Positions 50,439 through 60,256 of a DNA stretch of 64,000 bases are shown one piece after another; the first letter of the stretch is position 1, and the number at the start of each line of letters is the position of its first letter. The stretch comes from Petralouisia muris. Lineage in GTDB: Bacteria > Bacillota > Clostridia > Lachnospirales > Lachnospiraceae. The DNA is taken from NCBI RefSeq assembly GCF_004793545.1, contig NZ_SRYA01000015.1:37476-101475 (forward strand), given 5' to 3'. The position numbers and the translations under genes were made by a program. A model generated the notes under the pieces. That model was not told the DNA's origin. It ran no database searches and saw only the letters and a program-made list of their open reading frames with translations.

Positions 50439-53405
50439 ATGGCAAAAGTCAGGATTTATGAAATTGCAAATGAGTTAAAGATACAATCCAAGGATGTAAT
50501 TGAGTTTTTAAAAGAAAAAAATATACTAAAAAAGACGGCCAGCAGTGCCATAGAAGACGATGTGATAGATATGGTGAGAGGAAAATTTAACGGAGGAAAA
50601 GGGGAAGGAAAAAAACAACAGGAGTCTGCAGGCCAGCCTTCCGGAAAGAGTAAAGAGGAACCAGTGAAAACAGAATCAGTGAAAATGGAAACAGAACATG
50701 CAATGAAAGCAGAAACCCCGAAAACAGTAGCGCAGCCGGTAAAGGCAGAAATGCCCAAAGCAGAAGCACAGCCGGCGAAAGGGCACAAAACAGAAGCAAG
50801 CAGGACTGCAGAGGAAGGAAAAGAAGACGTGGAGCGTCCCAAAAAGAAATCCAGTATTACAGCAGTCTACAATCCTCAGAACAGCAAATCAGCCCCGAGA
50901 CGTCAGCCAAGACCTCAGGGAGCCAAGAACGATCGTAATGACAGAAATGACAGAAGCAGCCGTTCCCAGGGAGATCGGAATGATCGAAATAACCGCCCTC
51001 AGGGAGACAGAAACAACCGCTCCCAGGGAGACAGAAATAATAACAAATCTCAGGGAGAACGCCAGCCAAGATCCCAGAGCGGTGAAAAAAATCTTAGGGC
51101 GCAGGAAGAGCGCCAGCCAAGGCTCCAGGGAGACAGGAACGATAGAAACGACAGAAATGACAGAAATAACCGTTCCCAGGGAGACAGGAACAATCGTCCC
51201 CAGGGAGACAGAGGCAGCCGTTTCCAGGGAGACAGGAATGAGCGTAATGACAGAAATGACAGAAATAACCGCTCTCAGGGAGACAGAAACAACCGTTCCC
51301 AGGGAGACAGAAACAATCGTCCTCAGGGAGACAGGAATAACCGTCCCCAGGGAGACAGGAATAACCGTTCCCAGGGAGACAGAAACAACCGCTCCTTCCA
51401 GAACGGACGTCCCGGTCAGAAAAACCGCTTTGAACAGGAGATTAATAAGCTGAACCAGAACAGCGGATCAGGTTCTATGGAAGAAACCAGAGGAAAAGAG
51501 AGCCGGGAACGCGATAACCGCAAGGGAAATAATCAGCGGCATGAGAAGGAGCTGATGGGAAGGAAAAAGGAACGTTTTGACAATTTAGAGAAGAAGACCA
51601 GAGGAAAAAAACCCCAGCAGCAGCCGAAACCGCAGCAAAAGGTAGAAGAAACCATTAAGACCATTACCATTCCGGATAAGATGACCATTAAGGAACTGGC
51701 TGACCGGATGAAAATTCAGGCTTCCGTTATTATCAAGAAACTGTTCTTACAGGGAACCATGGTAACCGTAAACAGTGAGATTGATTTTGCAACTGCCGAA
51801 GAAATTGCATTGGAATTTAACTGCATCTGTGAACAGGAAGAAAAAGTGGATGTGATTGCAGAGCTTTTGAAGGAAGAAGAAGAGGATGTATCTGTTCAGG
51901 TAAAGCGTCCCCCGGTAGTCTGTGTAATGGGCCACGTAGATCATGGGAAAACTTCTCTGCTGGACGCAATCAGGGATACCCATGTCATCGATCGGGAAGC
52001 AGGGGGAATTACCCAGCATATCGGCGCCTATATGGTAGAATGCAACGGAGAGAAAATCACATTTCTGGATACTCCAGGCCATGAAGCCTTTACCGCAATG
52101 CGTATGCGGGGCGCAAACGCAACAGATATCGCAATCCTTGTGGTGGCGGCAGACGACGGCGTAATGCCTCAGACCGTAGAAGCCATCAGCCACGCCAAGG
52201 CAGCAGGGGTGGAAATTATTGTGGCAATCAACAAAATTGATAAGCCAAGCGCCAATATTGAACGGGTTAAGCAGGAACTTGCAGAATATGAGCTGATTCC
52301 GGAAGACTGGGGCGGAAGCACAATTTTTGTGCCGGTATCCGCACACTCCCATGAGGGAATCGACTCCCTGCTGGAAATGATACTGCTGACAGCGGAAATC
52401 TGTGAGTTAAAGGCCAACCCGAAACGAAATGCAAGAGGGCTTGTCATTGAAGCTCAGCTTGATAAGGGCCGGGGTTCTGTAGCTACCATTTTGGTTCAGA
52501 AAGGAACCTTAAAGGTGGGTCAGCCTGTTGCCTGCGGAAGCTGCTATGGAAAAGTAAGGGCTATGATAGATGACAAGGGCAGACGGGTAAAAGAAGCCGG
52601 CCCTTCTACTCCGGTGGAAATATTAGGCTTGAATAATGTGCCCAATGCCGGGGAAATCTTTGTATGTACGGATTCGGAAAAAGAAGCCAAAAGTTTCGCG
52701 GAAACCTTTATTTCCGAGGGACGGGAAAAGATGCTGGAGGAAACCAAATCCAGAATGTCTCTGGATGATCTTTTCTCCCAGATACAGTCCGGAAATGTTA
52801 AGGAACTTCCGATCATTGTAAAAGCAGACGTACAGGGCTCCGTGGAAGCAGTAAAGCAGAGTCTGATGAAATTGTCCAATGAGGAAGTAGTGGTAAAAGT
52901 GATTCACGGCGGTGTAGGAGCCATCAATGAATCTGACGTAAGCCTTGCTTCCGCTTCCAATGCAATTATTATTGGATTTAATGTACGCCCGGATGCAACC
53001 GCTAAGACCACGGCAGAGCGGGAAGGCGTAGACATGCGTCTGTACAAGGTGATTTACAATGCCATTGAGGATGTGCAGGCTGCAATGAAGGGAATGCTGG
53101 ATCCGGTATTTGAGGAAAAAGTTCTGGGCCATGCAGAGGTGCGCCAGATATTCAAATCCTCCGGCGTTGGAAATATTGCAGGCTCCTATGTGCTGGACGG
53201 TGTGTTCCAGAGAGGCTGCAAGGTTCGTATTTCCAGAGAAGGAGAGCAGATTTTTGAAGGTGATTTGGCATCCCTGAAGCGTTTCAAGGATGACGTAAAG
53301 GAAGTAAGAGCGGGATATGAATGCGGACTGGTATTTGAAGGCTTCAGTGATATTCAGGAAATGGATATCGTTGAGTCCTACATTATGGAAGAAGTGCCGC
53401 GTTAA
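50439..53405 (+). CDS. infB: Translation initiation factor IF-2
   Basis: 988 aa. N-terminal IF2N domain ([24 protein letters not shown]), a long low-complexity region (about residues 60-400) with many units of the type [11 protein letters not shown], a second IF2N domain ([21 protein letters not shown]), then the GTPase with [12 protein letters not shown] (G1), DTPGHEAF (G3) and NKIDK (G4), and the C-terminal fMet-tRNA domain. The basic Arg/Asn/Gly/Asp repeat region (DNA 50926-51400) is unusually long. GGAGG lies 9 nt before ATG. Confidence 0.97.
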   Translation: MAKVRIYEIANELKIQSKDVIEFLKEKNILKKTASSAIEDDVIDMVRGKFNGGKGEGKKQQESAGQPSGKSKEEPVKTESVKMETEHAMKAETPKTVAQPVKAEMPKAEAQPAKGHKTEASRTAEEGKEDVERPKKKSSITAVYNPQNSKSAPRRQPRPQGAKNDRNDRNDRSSRSQGDRNDRNNRPQGDRNNRSQGDRNNNKSQGERQPRSQSGEKNLRAQEERQPRLQGDRNDRNDRNDRNNRSQGDRNNRPQGDRGSRFQGDRNERNDRNDRNNRSQGDRNNRSQGDRNNRPQGDRNNRPQGDRNNRSQGDRNNRSFQNGRPGQKNRFEQEINKLNQNSGSGSMEETRGKESRERDNRKGNNQRHEKELMGRKKERFDNLEKKTRGKKPQQQPKPQQKVEETIKTITIPDKMTIKELADRMKIQASVIIKKLFLQGTMVTVNSEIDFATAEEIALEFNCICEQEEKVDVIAELLKEEEEDVSVQVKRPPVVCVMGHVDHGKTSLLDAIRDTHVIDREAGGITQHIGAYMVECNGEKITFLDTPGHEAFTAMRMRGANATDIAILVVAADDGVMPQTVEAISHAKAAGVEIIVAINKIDKPSANIERVKQELAEYELIPEDWGGSTIFVPVSAHSHEGIDSLLEMILLTAEICELKANPKRNARGLVIEAQLDKGRGSVATILVQKGTLKVGQPVACGSCYGKVRAMIDDKGRRVKEAGPSTPVEILGLNNVPNAGEIFVCTDSEKEAKSFAETFISEGREKMLEETKSRMSLDDLFSQIQSGNVKELPIIVKADVQGSVEAVKQSLMKLSNEEVVVKVIHGGVGAINESDVSLASASNAIIIGFNVRPDATAKTTAEREGVDMRLYKVIYNAIEDVQAAMKGMLDPVFEEKVLGHAEVRQIFKSSGVGNIAGSYVLDGVFQRGCKVRISREGEQIFEGDLASLKRFKDDVKEVRAGYECGLVFEGFSDIQEMDIVESYIMEEVPR

Positions 53406-53422
53406 AGACAGAAAGGCAGAAT

Positions 53423-53785
53423 ATGAGGAAAAACAGCATTAAGAATACAAGAGTCAATGAAGAGGTGTTAAGGGAACTGAGCAATATTATCCGCGGTGAA
53501 ATAAAAGACCCGCGGATTAATCCCATGACTTCTGTGGTAGCCGTGGAGGTAGCGCCGGATTTAAAGAGCTGTAAGGCTTATATCAGCGTATTTGGGGATG
53601 CAAATTCCCAGGAATCAACCCTGGCAGGTTTAAAAAGCGCGGAAGGATATATCCGCAGCAAACTTGCCAGAAATATCAATCTCAGAAATACGCCGGAGAT
53701 TCGTTTTGTATTGGATCAGTCCATTGAATACGGCGTCAATATGTCAAAACTGATTGATGATGTAAACAGACAGGGAGAATATTGA
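53423..53785 (+). CDS. rbfA: Ribosome-binding factor A
   Basis: 120-aa KH-like factor required for 16S processing and 30S maturation. Contains RVNEEVLRELSNIIRGEIKDPRI and RNTPEIRFVLDQSIEYG. Follows infB by 17 bp, and nrnA begins 1 bp after its stop. Confidence 0.96.
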   Translation: MRKNSIKNTRVNEEVLRELSNIIRGEIKDPRINPMTSVVAVEVAPDLKSCKAYISVFGDANSQESTLAGLKSAEGYIRSKLARNINLRNTPEIRFVLDQSIEYGVNMSKLIDDVNRQGEY

Positions 53786-53786
53786 T

Positions 53787-54779
53787 ATGAAAGATTTAGC
53801 ATCTGAGCTGGCACAGGTAAAAACAGTTGCCATTGCCGGGCATGTAAGGCCGGACGGCGACTGTGCAGGGTCCTGTCTGGCAACCTACAATTACATTGCC
53901 ACCTGGTTTCCGGAGATTCAGGCAGATGTGTACCTGGAGCCAATCCCGAATATTTTTAAATTTTTAAAGAATGCAGATAAGATTCAAAACAGCTGCAAAA
54001 GCGACCAAGTATACGATCTCTGCATTGTTCAGGACTGCGGAGACGCCGGTCGTCTGGGAGATGCGGTAAAATATTTTCACACAGCAAAAAAGACAATCTG
54101 CATTGACCATCATGTAAGCAATTCCAGCTTTGCAGATGTTAATTATATTTATCCCCAGGCAAGCTCCACCTCAGAACTGATTTTTGAACTGTTGGAGGAA
54201 GAAAAAATTACAAAAGAAATTGCGGAATGCATCTATGTGGGAATGGTTCATGATACCGGGGTGTTCCAGTATTCCTGCACTTCTGCAAAAACGATGAACG
54301 CAGCAGGGGTTTTGATGGAAAAAGGAATCAATTTCAGCAAAATTGTGGATGATACCTTCTATACCAAAACCTTTGCCCAGAATAAGATACTGGGCCAGGC
54401 ATTATTAAACAGTGAACGTTTTCTGGAGGATAAAGTGATTGCGTCGGCTGTCACCAGGGAAGAAATGGAGAGGTATCAGGCGCTTCCCAAGCATCTGGAT
54501 GGAATTGTCAGCCAGCTTCGGGTCACAAAGGATGTGGAGCTTGCTATTTTCCTTTATGAGAATGAAGATCATTCCTGGAAAATCAGCATGCGATCCAATG
54601 GAAAGGTTAATGTAGCAGAGCTGGCCATGAAATATCAAGGTGGCGGTCATGAAAGAGCAGCCGGAGCCACAATGGAAGGCAGTTCAAAAGAAATTATTTC
54701 GGCCTTATGCAGGGATGCTCAAAAGCAGATTTTTGGAGAATGTGAAAATGGAGGAACATCCCGGGAGGCAGAACATTAG
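53787..54779 (+). CDS. nrnA: DHH-family oligoribonuclease/pAp phosphatase NrnA
   Basis: 330-aa manganese phosphoesterase degrading short RNAs (and pAp). DHH motifs: GHVRPDGDCAGS, VQDCGD, ICIDHHVSN, GMVHDTGVFQYS; DHHA1 domain with GGGHERAAG near the C-terminus. Position between rbfA and truB is the usual one in Firmicutes. Confidence 0.94.
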   Translation: MKDLASELAQVKTVAIAGHVRPDGDCAGSCLATYNYIATWFPEIQADVYLEPIPNIFKFLKNADKIQNSCKSDQVYDLCIVQDCGDAGRLGDAVKYFHTAKKTICIDHHVSNSSFADVNYIYPQASSTSELIFELLEEEKITKEIAECIYVGMVHDTGVFQYSCTSAKTMNAAGVLMEKGINFSKIVDDTFYTKTFAQNKILGQALLNSERFLEDKVIASAVTREEMERYQALPKHLDGIVSQLRVTKDVELAIFLYENEDHSWKISMRSNGKVNVAELAMKYQGGGHERAAGATMEGSSKEIISALCRDAQKQIFGECENGGTSREAEH

Positions 54780-54796
54780 CTGCAGGAGTTTATGGA

Positions 54797-55792
54797 ATGA
54801 TTAATGGAATCATCAATGTGTACAAAGAAAAGGGATATACCTCCCATGATGTTGTGGCAAAGCTGAGAGGTATCTTAAAACAGAAAAAAATCGGCCATAC
54901 AGGAACGCTTGATCCGGAGGCGGAAGGGGTGCTTCCAGTCTGTCTTGGAAAGGCAACCAGAGTGTGCGATATGCTGACAGAAAAAGACAAGGTATATGAG
55001 GCGGTGCTGCTGCTGGGAAAAATCACAGATACCCAGGATGTTACGGGAACTGTTTTGAGAGAATGCCAGGCGTCCTGCTCTGGCGAGGAGGCGGCAGAGG
55101 CCATAGCGTCTTTTGAAGGAGAGTATGAGCAGATTCCGCCTATGTATTCCGCCTTGAAAGTCAATGGAAAGAAGCTTTGTGATTTGGCAAGGGCAGGGAT
55201 CGAAGTGGAGAGAAAGCCCAGGACTGTGACAATTTTTTCTATTCGTATCCTAGAGTTGTCTCTGCCTCGGGTGCGTATGGAGGTTCATTGTTCCAAAGGC
55301 ACTTACATTCGGACTCTGTGCCATGATATCGGAGAAACTTTAGGCTGCGGCGGCTGTATGGAATCACTGATCCGCACCAGGGCGGCAGGATTTGAATTAA
55401 AGGATGCCAGAAAGCTGGAAGAAATTGAAGCCTTGGTGCATTCCATAAGAGCCGATAACTTCGGACGGGAATTGGTGCCGGAAGAAATAGAAGGGCAGGT
55501 TCATTCCGGAAAATCCGGCGGTTCTCAGCGGGAACTGACCGCAGAAGATTTACCTGGTCTGGTGAAAAATACAGACTTTGTATTCCGGCAGTATCCCGGG
55601 GTATCTGTGAAAACAGAGTTTCACAAACTGCTTTCCAATGGGAATCCCCTGAAGCTGGATTGGATGACAGCATGGAAGCAGGAATACAGAGAAACCCTTC
55701 TGCGGGTGTATGATGAACATGGAGTGTTTCATGGAATCTATCAGTGGGATGGAGCGCGAAAGGATCTCAGACCTGTGAAAATTTTAAGGTAG
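54797..55792 (+). CDS. truB: tRNA pseudouridine(55) synthase TruB
   Basis: 331 aa. NVYKEKGYTSHDVV, catalytic Asp in KIGHTGTLDPEAEGVLPV, RPRTV-type KPRTVTIF, and CSKGTYIRTLCHDIG. An extra hydrophilic segment (about residues 215-255: RELVPEEIEGQVHSGKSGG and on) separates the core from the C-terminal domain. AGGAG is 8 nt before the ATG. Confidence 0.96.
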   Translation: MINGIINVYKEKGYTSHDVVAKLRGILKQKKIGHTGTLDPEAEGVLPVCLGKATRVCDMLTEKDKVYEAVLLLGKITDTQDVTGTVLRECQASCSGEEAAEAIASFEGEYEQIPPMYSALKVNGKKLCDLARAGIEVERKPRTVTIFSIRILELSLPRVRMEVHCSKGTYIRTLCHDIGETLGCGGCMESLIRTRAAGFELKDARKLEEIEALVHSIRADNFGRELVPEEIEGQVHSGKSGGSQRELTAEDLPGLVKNTDFVFRQYPGVSVKTEFHKLLSNGNPLKLDWMTAWKQEYRETLLRVYDEHGVFHGIYQWDGARKDLRPVKILR

Positions 55793-55801
55793 GACAGAAA
55801 A

Positions 55802-56830
55802 ATGGAATACATAAAGCAGAGTATCACCTTTGAAATTCAGGAACCAACGGTGCTGTCTTTGGGAAAATTTGACGGGCTGCACCGGGGGCATGAACTGCTG
55901 ATGGAATACATGGCAGAGAAAAAAAGAGAAAGAAAAGATTTAAAAGCGGTTATTTTTACTTTTGATATACCGCCCAGGGAGCAGCTTCAGAACCTTTCAG
56001 CCCAAGTGCTAACCACTAATCAGGAGAAAATGAAGCTGTTTGAAAGCATCGGCATTGATTATTTAATCGAGTGTCCCTTTACCAGAGAAGTTATGTGTAT
56101 GGAACCGGAGACTTTCATTGAGAAAATAGCGGTTCAGCTCAATGTGAAGTATATGGTGGTGGGAACAGATTTCAGATTCGGCCACAAACGCCGGGGAGAT
56201 TACCGTCTGCTGCAGGAATACGCAGAAGCTTACGGATATGAGGTAAAAGTGGTGGACAAAATGCAGGAATACGGCAGAGACATCAGCAGTACCTTCGTGC
56301 GGGAGGAGATTGCCGCAGGAAATATGGAAAAGGCAAATGAGCTGCTGGGTTATCAGTTTTTCGTGGAGGGAACGGTTCTCCATGGGGAAAAAATGGGAAA
56401 GGCTGTTCTGGGAATTCCAACCATCAATCTGCTGCCGCCCAAGGACAAGCTGCTGCCGCCCTTCGGCGTTTATGTGACAGTGACAGAATGCCGGGGAAAG
56501 AAATATCCAGGCATTACCAATGTGGGCTGTAAGCCTACCATTGAGGGGAAGCATCCCACAGGCGTGGAAACCCACCTGTTTGACGTCACAGAGGAAATGT
56601 ACGGAGAAGAGGTAAAAGTAAGCTTCCTGACACAGGTTAGGAGAGAACGGAAATTTCCGGATTTGGAAGCTTTGGTTGCACAGATGAAACAGGATATCCA
56701 GTTTGGAAAGGACTATTTTCATGCCAGAGAACAGGATTTTCAGCAGCTCAAGCAGGATACGCAGCCTGGAAAGAACTATATAATACCAGAGAAAAGGATG
56801 CCGCAAAGTAATATTTGCTCGCAGGAATAA
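55802..56830 (+). CDS. ribF: Bifunctional riboflavin kinase/FAD synthetase
   Basis: 342 aa: N-terminal nucleotidyltransferase (LGKFDGLHRGHELL; GTDFRFGHKRRGD) making FAD from FMN, and C-terminal kinase (GIPTINLLPP; NVGCKPTIEG; ETHLFD) making FMN from riboflavin. The C-terminus carries an extra roughly 35-residue tail with a degenerate duplication (KQDIQFGKDYF and KQDTQPGKNYI). Last gene of the nusA-infB run; no FMN riboswitch is present. Confidence 0.95.
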   Translation: MEYIKQSITFEIQEPTVLSLGKFDGLHRGHELLMEYMAEKKRERKDLKAVIFTFDIPPREQLQNLSAQVLTTNQEKMKLFESIGIDYLIECPFTREVMCMEPETFIEKIAVQLNVKYMVVGTDFRFGHKRRGDYRLLQEYAEAYGYEVKVVDKMQEYGRDISSTFVREEIAAGNMEKANELLGYQFFVEGTVLHGEKMGKAVLGIPTINLLPPKDKLLPPFGVYVTVTECRGKKYPGITNVGCKPTIEGKHPTGVETHLFDVTEEMYGEEVKVSFLTQVRRERKFPDLEALVAQMKQDIQFGKDYFHAREQDFQQLKQDTQPGKNYIIPEKRMPQSNICSQE

Positions 56831-56842
56831 AGGGAGAACAAC

Positions 56843-58480
56843 ATGGAATTGATATTAACATTGCTTGGAGGCCTTGGACTGTTTTTGTTCGGAATGAATT
56901 TTATGAGCCAGGGTTTACAGAAAGCAGCGGGAGCAAGACTCAGGACAATTTTAGAGGCGATGACGAAAAATAAAATTATTGCCGTTTTGTTCGGTGCGCT
57001 GTTTACCGCAATCATTCAGTCATCGGGAGCCACTACTGTTATGGTAGTCAGTTTTGTAAATACCGGTATTATGACGCTGGCTCAGTCAGTTGGAATTATT
57101 TTCGGCGCCAATATTGGTACAACCATTACATCCCAGCTTGTAGCTTTTAATCTGACCGGAATTGCCCCGTTTATTCTTTTTGTGGGAGCCGTATTCATGA
57201 TGTTCGGAAAACGGCCCATGGTAAAGAAAGTGGGGGAAGTAATTCTGGGATTCGGCGCATTGTTTATGGGAATCAGCATGATGAAGGATTCCATGTCAGG
57301 GCTTAGGGAATACCAGAATGTATTGAATGTTCTGGGGAGCCTTGATAATCCGTTTTTTGGAATTCTCCTTGGAACCCTCATTACGGTAATTGTCCAGAGT
57401 TCTTCCGTTACCGTAAGTATTCTTCTGCTGATGGCAAGCCAGGGGCTTGTAGATCTTTCCGTTTGTTTTTATGTGGTTCTCGGCTGTAATATCGGCTCCT
57501 GTACCCCGGCAGTTCTGGCAAGCCTGGACGCCAAGAAGGACGCCAAACGTGCGGCGCTTATCCATGTGATGTTTAACGTATTCGGCATGGTAATTATAGG
57601 GATACTTCTGGCCTTCGGCATGTCCTATTTTGAGCGTTTTATTTTACATATTTCAGGTGCGGACGTGGGACGCTGCGTAGCCAATGCAGATTCCCTGTTC
57701 AAGATTTTCCAGACCATTATGTTCCTGCCATTATCGGCGCAGTTTGTTGCGCTGACGAAGAAACTGATACCCGGGGAGGACGTACAGAGCGAAGGATACC
57801 AACTCCTCTATATCGGGAAACAGAATATATTCTCCCCTTCTACCGCCGTGGTGGAAACCACTCAGGAAATAGAGCGGATGGCAACTCTGGCAAGCGGAAA
57901 TCTGCAGCTCTCCATGGAAGCGTTTTTTGACGGTGATGAGAAGAAGATTTCCAGGGTCTATGAAACAGAGAAACAAATTGATTTCCTGAGCCATAAGCTG
58001 ACGGATTACCTGGTTAAAATTAATCAGCTGCAGCTGCCGGTGGTGGATGCAAACAGGATTGGCGTCCTGTTCCATGTGGTAAGCGATATAGAGCGAATTG
58101 GGGATCATGCAGAAAATTTTGCAGATTTTGCAGTGAAATGCCGAGAGGAAAATCTGGATTTTACCAAGAAAGGCGCAAAAGAAATCCAGGAAATGCATCA
58201 CAAGACCATGGTGATTCTGGAAAAAGCCATGGAAATGTTTGTGACGCTGGATGAAAAGAACCTGCCGGATATTCTGGCTTTGGAAAACGACATTGATCAT
58301 ATGGAGCGGGAACTTCATCAGAACCATGTAAAGCGGATGGCAAAAGGAAAATGTTCCCCCATGTCTGGAATTATTTTTACAGATATGGTAACCGGGCTGG
58401 AGCGTGTGGCAGATCATGCCACCAATATTGCATTTTCTATTCTGGATAAAGATCCGGAAGAGGGAAATGTTCTGGGGTAG
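56843..58480 (+). CDS. Na+/phosphate cotransporter family protein (NptA/PhoU fusion)
   Basis: 545 aa. N-terminal half has Na/Pi-cotransporter repeats (LFLFGMNFMSQGLQKAAG; QSSGATTVMVVSFV; GANIGTTITSQLVAF; VQSSSVTVSILL; GCNIGSCTPAVLA), giving about eight helices. The C-terminal third is a cytoplasmic PhoU-like helical bundle (IERIGDHAENFADFA; LERVADHATNIAFSIL). Likely imports or gates phosphate. AGGGAGA precedes the start, 12 bp after ribF. Confidence 0.93.
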   Translation: MELILTLLGGLGLFLFGMNFMSQGLQKAAGARLRTILEAMTKNKIIAVLFGALFTAIIQSSGATTVMVVSFVNTGIMTLAQSVGIIFGANIGTTITSQLVAFNLTGIAPFILFVGAVFMMFGKRPMVKKVGEVILGFGALFMGISMMKDSMSGLREYQNVLNVLGSLDNPFFGILLGTLITVIVQSSSVTVSILLLMASQGLVDLSVCFYVVLGCNIGSCTPAVLASLDAKKDAKRAALIHVMFNVFGMVIIGILLAFGMSYFERFILHISGADVGRCVANADSLFKIFQTIMFLPLSAQFVALTKKLIPGEDVQSEGYQLLYIGKQNIFSPSTAVVETTQEIERMATLASGNLQLSMEAFFDGDEKKISRVYETEKQIDFLSHKLTDYLVKINQLQLPVVDANRIGVLFHVVSDIERIGDHAENFADFAVKCREENLDFTKKGAKEIQEMHHKTMVILEKAMEMFVTLDEKNLPDILALENDIDHMERELHQNHVKRMAKGKCSPMSGIIFTDMVTGLERVADHATNIAFSILDKDPEEGNVLG

Positions 58481-58504
58481 AAGGATACCATATCTTGTGG
58501 AACA

Positions 58505-58524
58505 CTGCCATTTTTGGTAGGTTT
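58505..58524 (+). terminator. Weak terminator of the Na/Pi gene
   Basis: CTGCCA / TGGTAG stem (one G-U) with TTTT loop followed by GTTTT. Short, so termination may be leaky. Confidence 0.4.
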
Positions 58525-58632
58525 TGAGAGTGAAAAACACTATATTTTGTGTATAACTGACACTTTTAGAAGCAAAAATACGAAGAAATACTGTGAAGTT
58601 TGTACAAATATTACATAAATATTACGGTCTTC

Positions 58633-58661
58633 TTGACAATGCAATTTCCGGTTGATATAAT
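58633..58661 (+). promoter_or_regulatory. Consensus promoter of the NlpC/P60 gene
   Basis: TTGACA (58633-58638), 17 nt, TATAAT (58656-58661): a full SigA consensus, predicting strong vegetative expression. About 80 nt before the ATG. Confidence 0.85.
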
Positions 58662-58746
58662 CTACACAGAATAGTAAAACATGTAACTATTTTAGTAAAA
58701 ATGAATATAAGAAAACGGAAGATACAGACTTGTCTGGGAGGTAAAA

Positions 58747-59823
58747 ATGAAGAGGAAGGAATTCAGAAGAGTAATTGCAGCATGTATAGCAGGAGCAGTT
58801 GTTTTTGGGATGATTCAAATGCCGGTGAAGGCAGCCGGAAATGTGGAAGCGGGCGTTACGGCCATGCTGAGGCAGAGTCTTACGGATGAGACAGAGGAAG
58901 CAACAGCGGAAGCGGGAATTACAGCCATGCTGGGTCAGAGCCTTACGGCAGAGGAAAACACAGAACCTGAGACGCCGGCTACTGTATGCGGTTACACAAA
59001 TCTGGGAATCGCCCAGGTGGAAAATCATCTGAATATTCGGGAAGGCGCCGGAGAAGAATATGATCTGGTTGGCAAACTGCCGGTAGACGCAGGATGTGAG
59101 ATCTTATCCCAGGAAGGAGAATGGTATCAGATACAGTCCGGTAAGGTGACAGGATATGTAAAGGGTGAATTTTTGCTCACTGGACAAGAAGCGGCGGCCA
59201 GGGCAGATGAAGTGAAGTCTATTGTTGCAACTTCGGTCACCCAGACCTTGAATGCAAGGGTAGAGCCGAATACAGACTGTTCTATCTGGACTATGATTGC
59301 AGAAGGAGAAGAACTGCAGATGTTAGAGGACCAGGGAGAATGGCTGAAGGTAGATGTGGACGGCGACGAGTGCTATGTGGCCAGAGAGTTTGTGGAGCTA
59401 TCCGAGCAGCTTCCTAAGGCAATGACTATGACAGAGATCCGCTACGGCGAAGGCATCTCTAATGTCCGTGTGGATATGGTTCAGTATGCATGCCAGTTTG
59501 TAGGAAACAGATATGTCTGGGGCGGCACAAGTCTTACCAACGGCGTAGACTGTTCTGGGTTTACCATGCGGATTTATGAGAAATACGGCATTTATCTGCC
59601 TCATTCCTCCAGTGCGCAGTCCGGTTACGGAACAAGAATCAACCCCAATGAGGCCAAGCCGGGAGACCTGTTCTTCTATGGAAACGGCGGCGGAATCAAT
59701 CATGTGGCAATGTATATCGGCAATGGACAAGTTGTGCATGCAAGTTCATCCAGAACCGGAATTAAGATTTCCAATGCATTCTACCGTTCCCCCATTTGTG
59801 TGACAAGACTGATTAACGATTAA
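58747..59823 (+). CDS. Secreted NlpC/P60 peptidoglycan hydrolase with SH3 domains
   Basis: 358 aa. Signal peptide (KRKEFRRVIAACIAGAVVFG..VKAA), a duplicated short motif (GVTAMLRQSLT and GITAMLGQSLT), two bacterial SH3 domains (about residues 95-220), then the NlpC/P60 endopeptidase with catalytic Cys in NGVDCSGFTMR (about residue 268) and His in INHVAMYIGN. Cuts the D-Glu/diamino-acid bond in wall peptides. GGAGG lies about 7 nt before the start, and the promoter is consensus, fitting an abundant exported protein. Confidence 0.93.
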   Translation: MKRKEFRRVIAACIAGAVVFGMIQMPVKAAGNVEAGVTAMLRQSLTDETEEATAEAGITAMLGQSLTAEENTEPETPATVCGYTNLGIAQVENHLNIREGAGEEYDLVGKLPVDAGCEILSQEGEWYQIQSGKVTGYVKGEFLLTGQEAAARADEVKSIVATSVTQTLNARVEPNTDCSIWTMIAEGEELQMLEDQGEWLKVDVDGDECYVAREFVELSEQLPKAMTMTEIRYGEGISNVRVDMVQYACQFVGNRYVWGGTSLTNGVDCSGFTMRIYEKYGIYLPHSSSAQSGYGTRINPNEAKPGDLFFYGNGGGINHVAMYIGNGQVVHASSSRTGIKISNAFYRSPICVTRLIND

Positions 59824-59886
59824 TGGAATTGACCGCAATTGCAGTCAGATGCAAGAGAACTGATTTGTAATAAATAAGAGAGATTA

Positions 59887-59923
59887 AAATCCCCTGTGAA
59901 CGCTTTTTATTCACAGGGGATTT
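59887..59923 (+). terminator. Terminator of the NlpC/P60 gene
   Basis: AAATCCCCTGTGAA / TTCACAGGGGATTT, 14-bp perfect stem, 9-nt loop. No long T-run after it but very stable. Confidence 0.8.
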
Positions 59924-59942
59924 ATCTTGTGTCATTTTACGG

Positions 59943-59971
59943 TTGATAACCATTATCATTTGTGGTACTAT
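59943..59971 (+). promoter_or_regulatory. feoAB promoter with overlapping Fur box
   Basis: TTGATA (59943-59948), 17 nt, TACTAT (59966-59971). The 15-nt sequence TGATAACCATTATCA (59944-59958) matches the 7-1-7 Fur consensus TGATAATNATTATCA at all but one position and covers the -35 and spacer. Iron-dependent repression of feoAB follows from known Fur biology. Confidence 0.75.
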
Positions 59972-60007
59972 CTGTAGTGATAGAAGAACAGAATCGAGGT
60001 TTAGCAT

Positions 60008-60256
60008 ATGACAATACTGGATGGCGCCATCAATCATGCGTATACGGTGACGGACATTTCCATGGAAGAGAATATTATGCGCCGACTGGAATCTCTGGGC
60101 ATTAACAGCGGCGCCAGACTGCTGATGATGAACCGGAAACGGAACGGCACAGTCATTATCAAGGTGCGGGGAACCCGCTGGGCAATCGGAAGAGATATTG
60201 CCGTGGGAATTCTGGTTTGCCCTGTGGAGGAGGAAATGTCAGATGGACATAATTAG
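60008..60256 (+). CDS. feoA: Ferrous iron transport protein FeoA
   Basis: 82-aa SH3-like accessory protein of the Feo system. ENIMRRLESLGINSGARLLMMNRKRNGTVIIKVRGTRWAIGRDIA is the FeoA pattern. GAGG is 9 nt before the ATG. Its last 14 bp overlap feoB. Confidence 0.9.
   Translation: MTILDGAINHAYTVTDISMEENIMRRLESLGINSGARLLMMNRKRNGTVIIKVRGTRWAIGRDIAVGILVCPVEEEMSDGHN

Noticed and set aside
50926..51400. Possible CRISPR-like or minisatellite array
   Set aside because: Units are irregular, have no unique spacers and translate in frame as IF-2 Arg/Asn/Gly/Asp repeats.
50938..51453. 171-codon frame inside infB
   Set aside because: Out-of-frame translation of the IF-2 repeat region ([14 protein letters not shown] repeats); infB frame is certain from both flanking domains.
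57731..58540. 269-codon minus-strand frame opposite the Na/Pi transporter
   Set aside because: Lies over the conserved PhoU-like domain of the plus-strand gene and shows no motif.
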